From the NCBI RefSeq assembly GCF_024763615.1, contig NC_077224.1, forward strand, positions 88,112,712 through 88,176,711: 64,000 nt of DNA, read 5' to 3'. Each line of letters begins with the position of its first letter. The stretch's first letter is position 1. A model generated the notes under the pieces. The model had not been told where the DNA came from. It worked only from the letters and a program-made list of their open reading frames with translations, and searched no databases. The position numbers were made by a program, and so were the translations under genes. The stretch comes from Phlebotomus papatasi (taxonomy: Eukaryota; Arthropoda; Insecta; Diptera; Psychodidae). Shown piece by piece: positions 37,501 through 40,500 of the stretch.

Positions 37501-40500
37501 GAGTTTTAAAGGATTCCCAGGTTCTTTATAAGTCATCAAGCGATGTCATGAAGTTTTCTACATCCTCCAGTGTTCCTTGGGTTCCCATGCATTACCAAGG
37601 CTTACCATCTAATCCCACATTTTGTTTCAGAACTCGAACTCTATCGCAAAAAAAGGGTTTCTGTCCCGGCAAACGGAGGCAAATCCTTGTCTTTCATGAT
37701 AACTCCCAAGAAAGTTGGTCATATCACAATTAAAGTCAAAGCAACGTCCGCTGTTGCCGGAGATGGAGTTGAGAGGATGCTTCTGGTTGAACCAGAAGGT
37801 GTAACGCAGTATATGAGCAAAGCTGTCTTCATGGATCTCAATAAAGAGCCAAATGCCATGGCTAGCCTTCCCTTCGAAGTGCCTAAGAATGCCGTTCCGG
37901 ATTCTACTCATGCTGAGGTGTCAGTTCTTGGAGATCTTCTGGGATCTACCATTGAGAATCTCGATAAACTTATTAAACTTCCTTATGGCTGTGGTGAACA
38001 AAATATGTTGAATTTTGTTCCCAATATTGTTGTCCTGAACTACTTGAAGGTAACCGGAAAGCAAACTCCGGAGATTGAAAAGAAGGCCCTAAAGTACATG
38101 GAGTCAGGGTATCAGAGAGAATTAACCTACAAGCACAAGGATGGATCCTTCAGTGCATTTGGAGAGAGTGACAAGAGTGGAAGTACTTGGTTGACGGCCT
38201 TTGTGGCTAGGTCCTTCCGGCAAGCTAAGAAATTTATCAGTGTTGAAGAGGACGTTATTACGAATGCCCTGAATTGGCTCAGTGATCAACAAGCTGCCAA
38301 TGGAAGCTTCCCAGAAGTTGGGCATGTATCGCACAAGGATATGCAGGGTGGAGCTGGCCAGGGAATTGCTCTAACAGCCTACACTCTTATTACTTTCCTG
38401 GAGAATAGGAATGACGTCCCTAAGCATCAGAACACTATTAACAAGGCTCTGGATTATGTGGCAAGGAATCTTGATGGATTGGATGATGTCTATGCTCTGT
38501 CCCTGGCCACATATGCCCTGCACATTGCTCAGCACAGCGCCAGGAGCAATGCTCTGGGCCTCCTTGAGAGCAAGGCAACGACTGAGGCTCAGTTGAAATG
38601 GTGGCATAAACCCATTCCGGAAACTGACAAAAAGAACCCGTACTATGGCCAGCCAAATTCTGTAAATGTTGAATTGACGGCCTACGCTCTTCTCACGTAC
38701 ATGGAGGCAGGAATTGTCGAGGATGCACTGCCAGTGATGAAGTGGTTGATTGGACAGAGGAACAACGAAGGAGGCTTCCAATCTACTCAAGATACAGTCG
38801 TTGGTATTACAGCTCTGGCTAAATTTGCAGAGAAAGTCTCTTCCGGAGGTGGTCCACCTGACCTCACAATGACCATTACGTCGGACAATGGTCAGAAATC
38901 CAATCTCAGAGTCAATCAGGACAATTCACTGGTTCTCCAGAGTGTCAAGCTCGCTCCAAATGTGAGAAATGTCACAGTTTCAGGAAGCGGCAAAGGATTT
39001 GCCGTAGTTCAGCTGTCCTATCGCTACAATCTCAATGTCACCGGGGCCTGGCCACGCTTTACCCTCGATCCACAAGTGAACAAGAACAGCAATCAGGATT
39101 TCTTGCATCTGTCCGTTTGTACGAGTTTCATTCCTGATGCAGCTGCTGGCAATGAATCCAATATGGCTGTGATGGAAGTTGGCTTCCCAAGTGGCTTTAC
39201 TGCTGATCTCGATACCCTGCCATCGCTGCAGATGCTGGAGAAGGTGAAGAAGGTGGAAACTAAGGAAGCTGACACAAAAGTCGTCCTGTACTTTGACAAT
39301 CTGGACAGGACGGAAAGATGCCCGACTCTCACGGCTTTCAGGACCTTCAAAGTGGCTCATCAGAAGCCTGCTGCTGTCACTGTCTACGACTACTACGATA
39401 ATGGTGAGTTGCTGAATCTTTGAAAGCTCAAATTCCTAATGTTATTAAGGTTCCTTTAAAACCGTTTTTGATTATTCTTGGTTGTTTTTTTGAAAGAAAA
39501 AAAACTTCGAAGAACTCTAAGCAAAAAAATCCTCCAAGAACTGTTTAAAGAAAAAGTTAGATGATTTCATTGAAAAATCCAAGATTTTAGAAATGAAACC
39601 GATTTTGATTATCTTTAGCTCATTACAAACTTTTAAAAATCGTAAGATACCATGAAGCTATTAAAACTCTCTTTAAAAGTAAATATCAAGAAAAATCAGT
39701 AGAAAAAAATATGAGGAATTGAAGGACTTTCAGAACCGTTTTTAACTATTCTTAATTCTTATTCTAATCAGAACATTCCTAATACAAGGCTTAATAAAAG
39801 TGCTTTCCATTGAATTCCTGGGAAATCCGAGTCTTCTCATAATAGGAAATGAAAAATTTTAATCTTTACCTTAGGGATAAAGTACCAAAAAACCATTTTA
39901 AAATATTTTTAATGTATTAAAACAGTTGTGAAAAAAATCTAAGAGACTGTGAAGTCTTTAATATCATATTGTATTGTTAATATAAAATATGTCAGTTTAA
40001 ATTTTAGAATATTTTTGAAAATTTCAAGGGATTTGTTTTAAATATGACTCTGTAAGTCTCTTTCAACACCAATTTTAATTATTTTTAGCATTTTTTTATT
40101 TTAAAGATTTATTAAGGCTTTGACCTCTTTGATTAAGTTCCCTTTAAGGATATATTTAAAATAATTAACACTTGTTACTGAGAAATCTAAAGATCCTTTT
40201 TTATATCATGCTCACGTTTCATGCTAAACGTTTCTAAACCGTTTTTCATTATTTTTAGTGTGTGAAAGGATTATAGTAAATGCGGAATCCTAAGATTTTA
40301 TTAAGATCTGAATATAAATTCTTTTGAAACCTATTTTCATAATTTAATTTTAATCCATTACGAGTCATAGAAAATACGTAAAATAAATGAAAAATCATGA
40401 AATTCTTATTAAAAAAATAAAAAAAAAATAAAAATAGAAATATATCAGCCCTTTCTCTGAGTTCGAGCAATAAAATGTGAGAAAAATAGGAGACTTTGTT

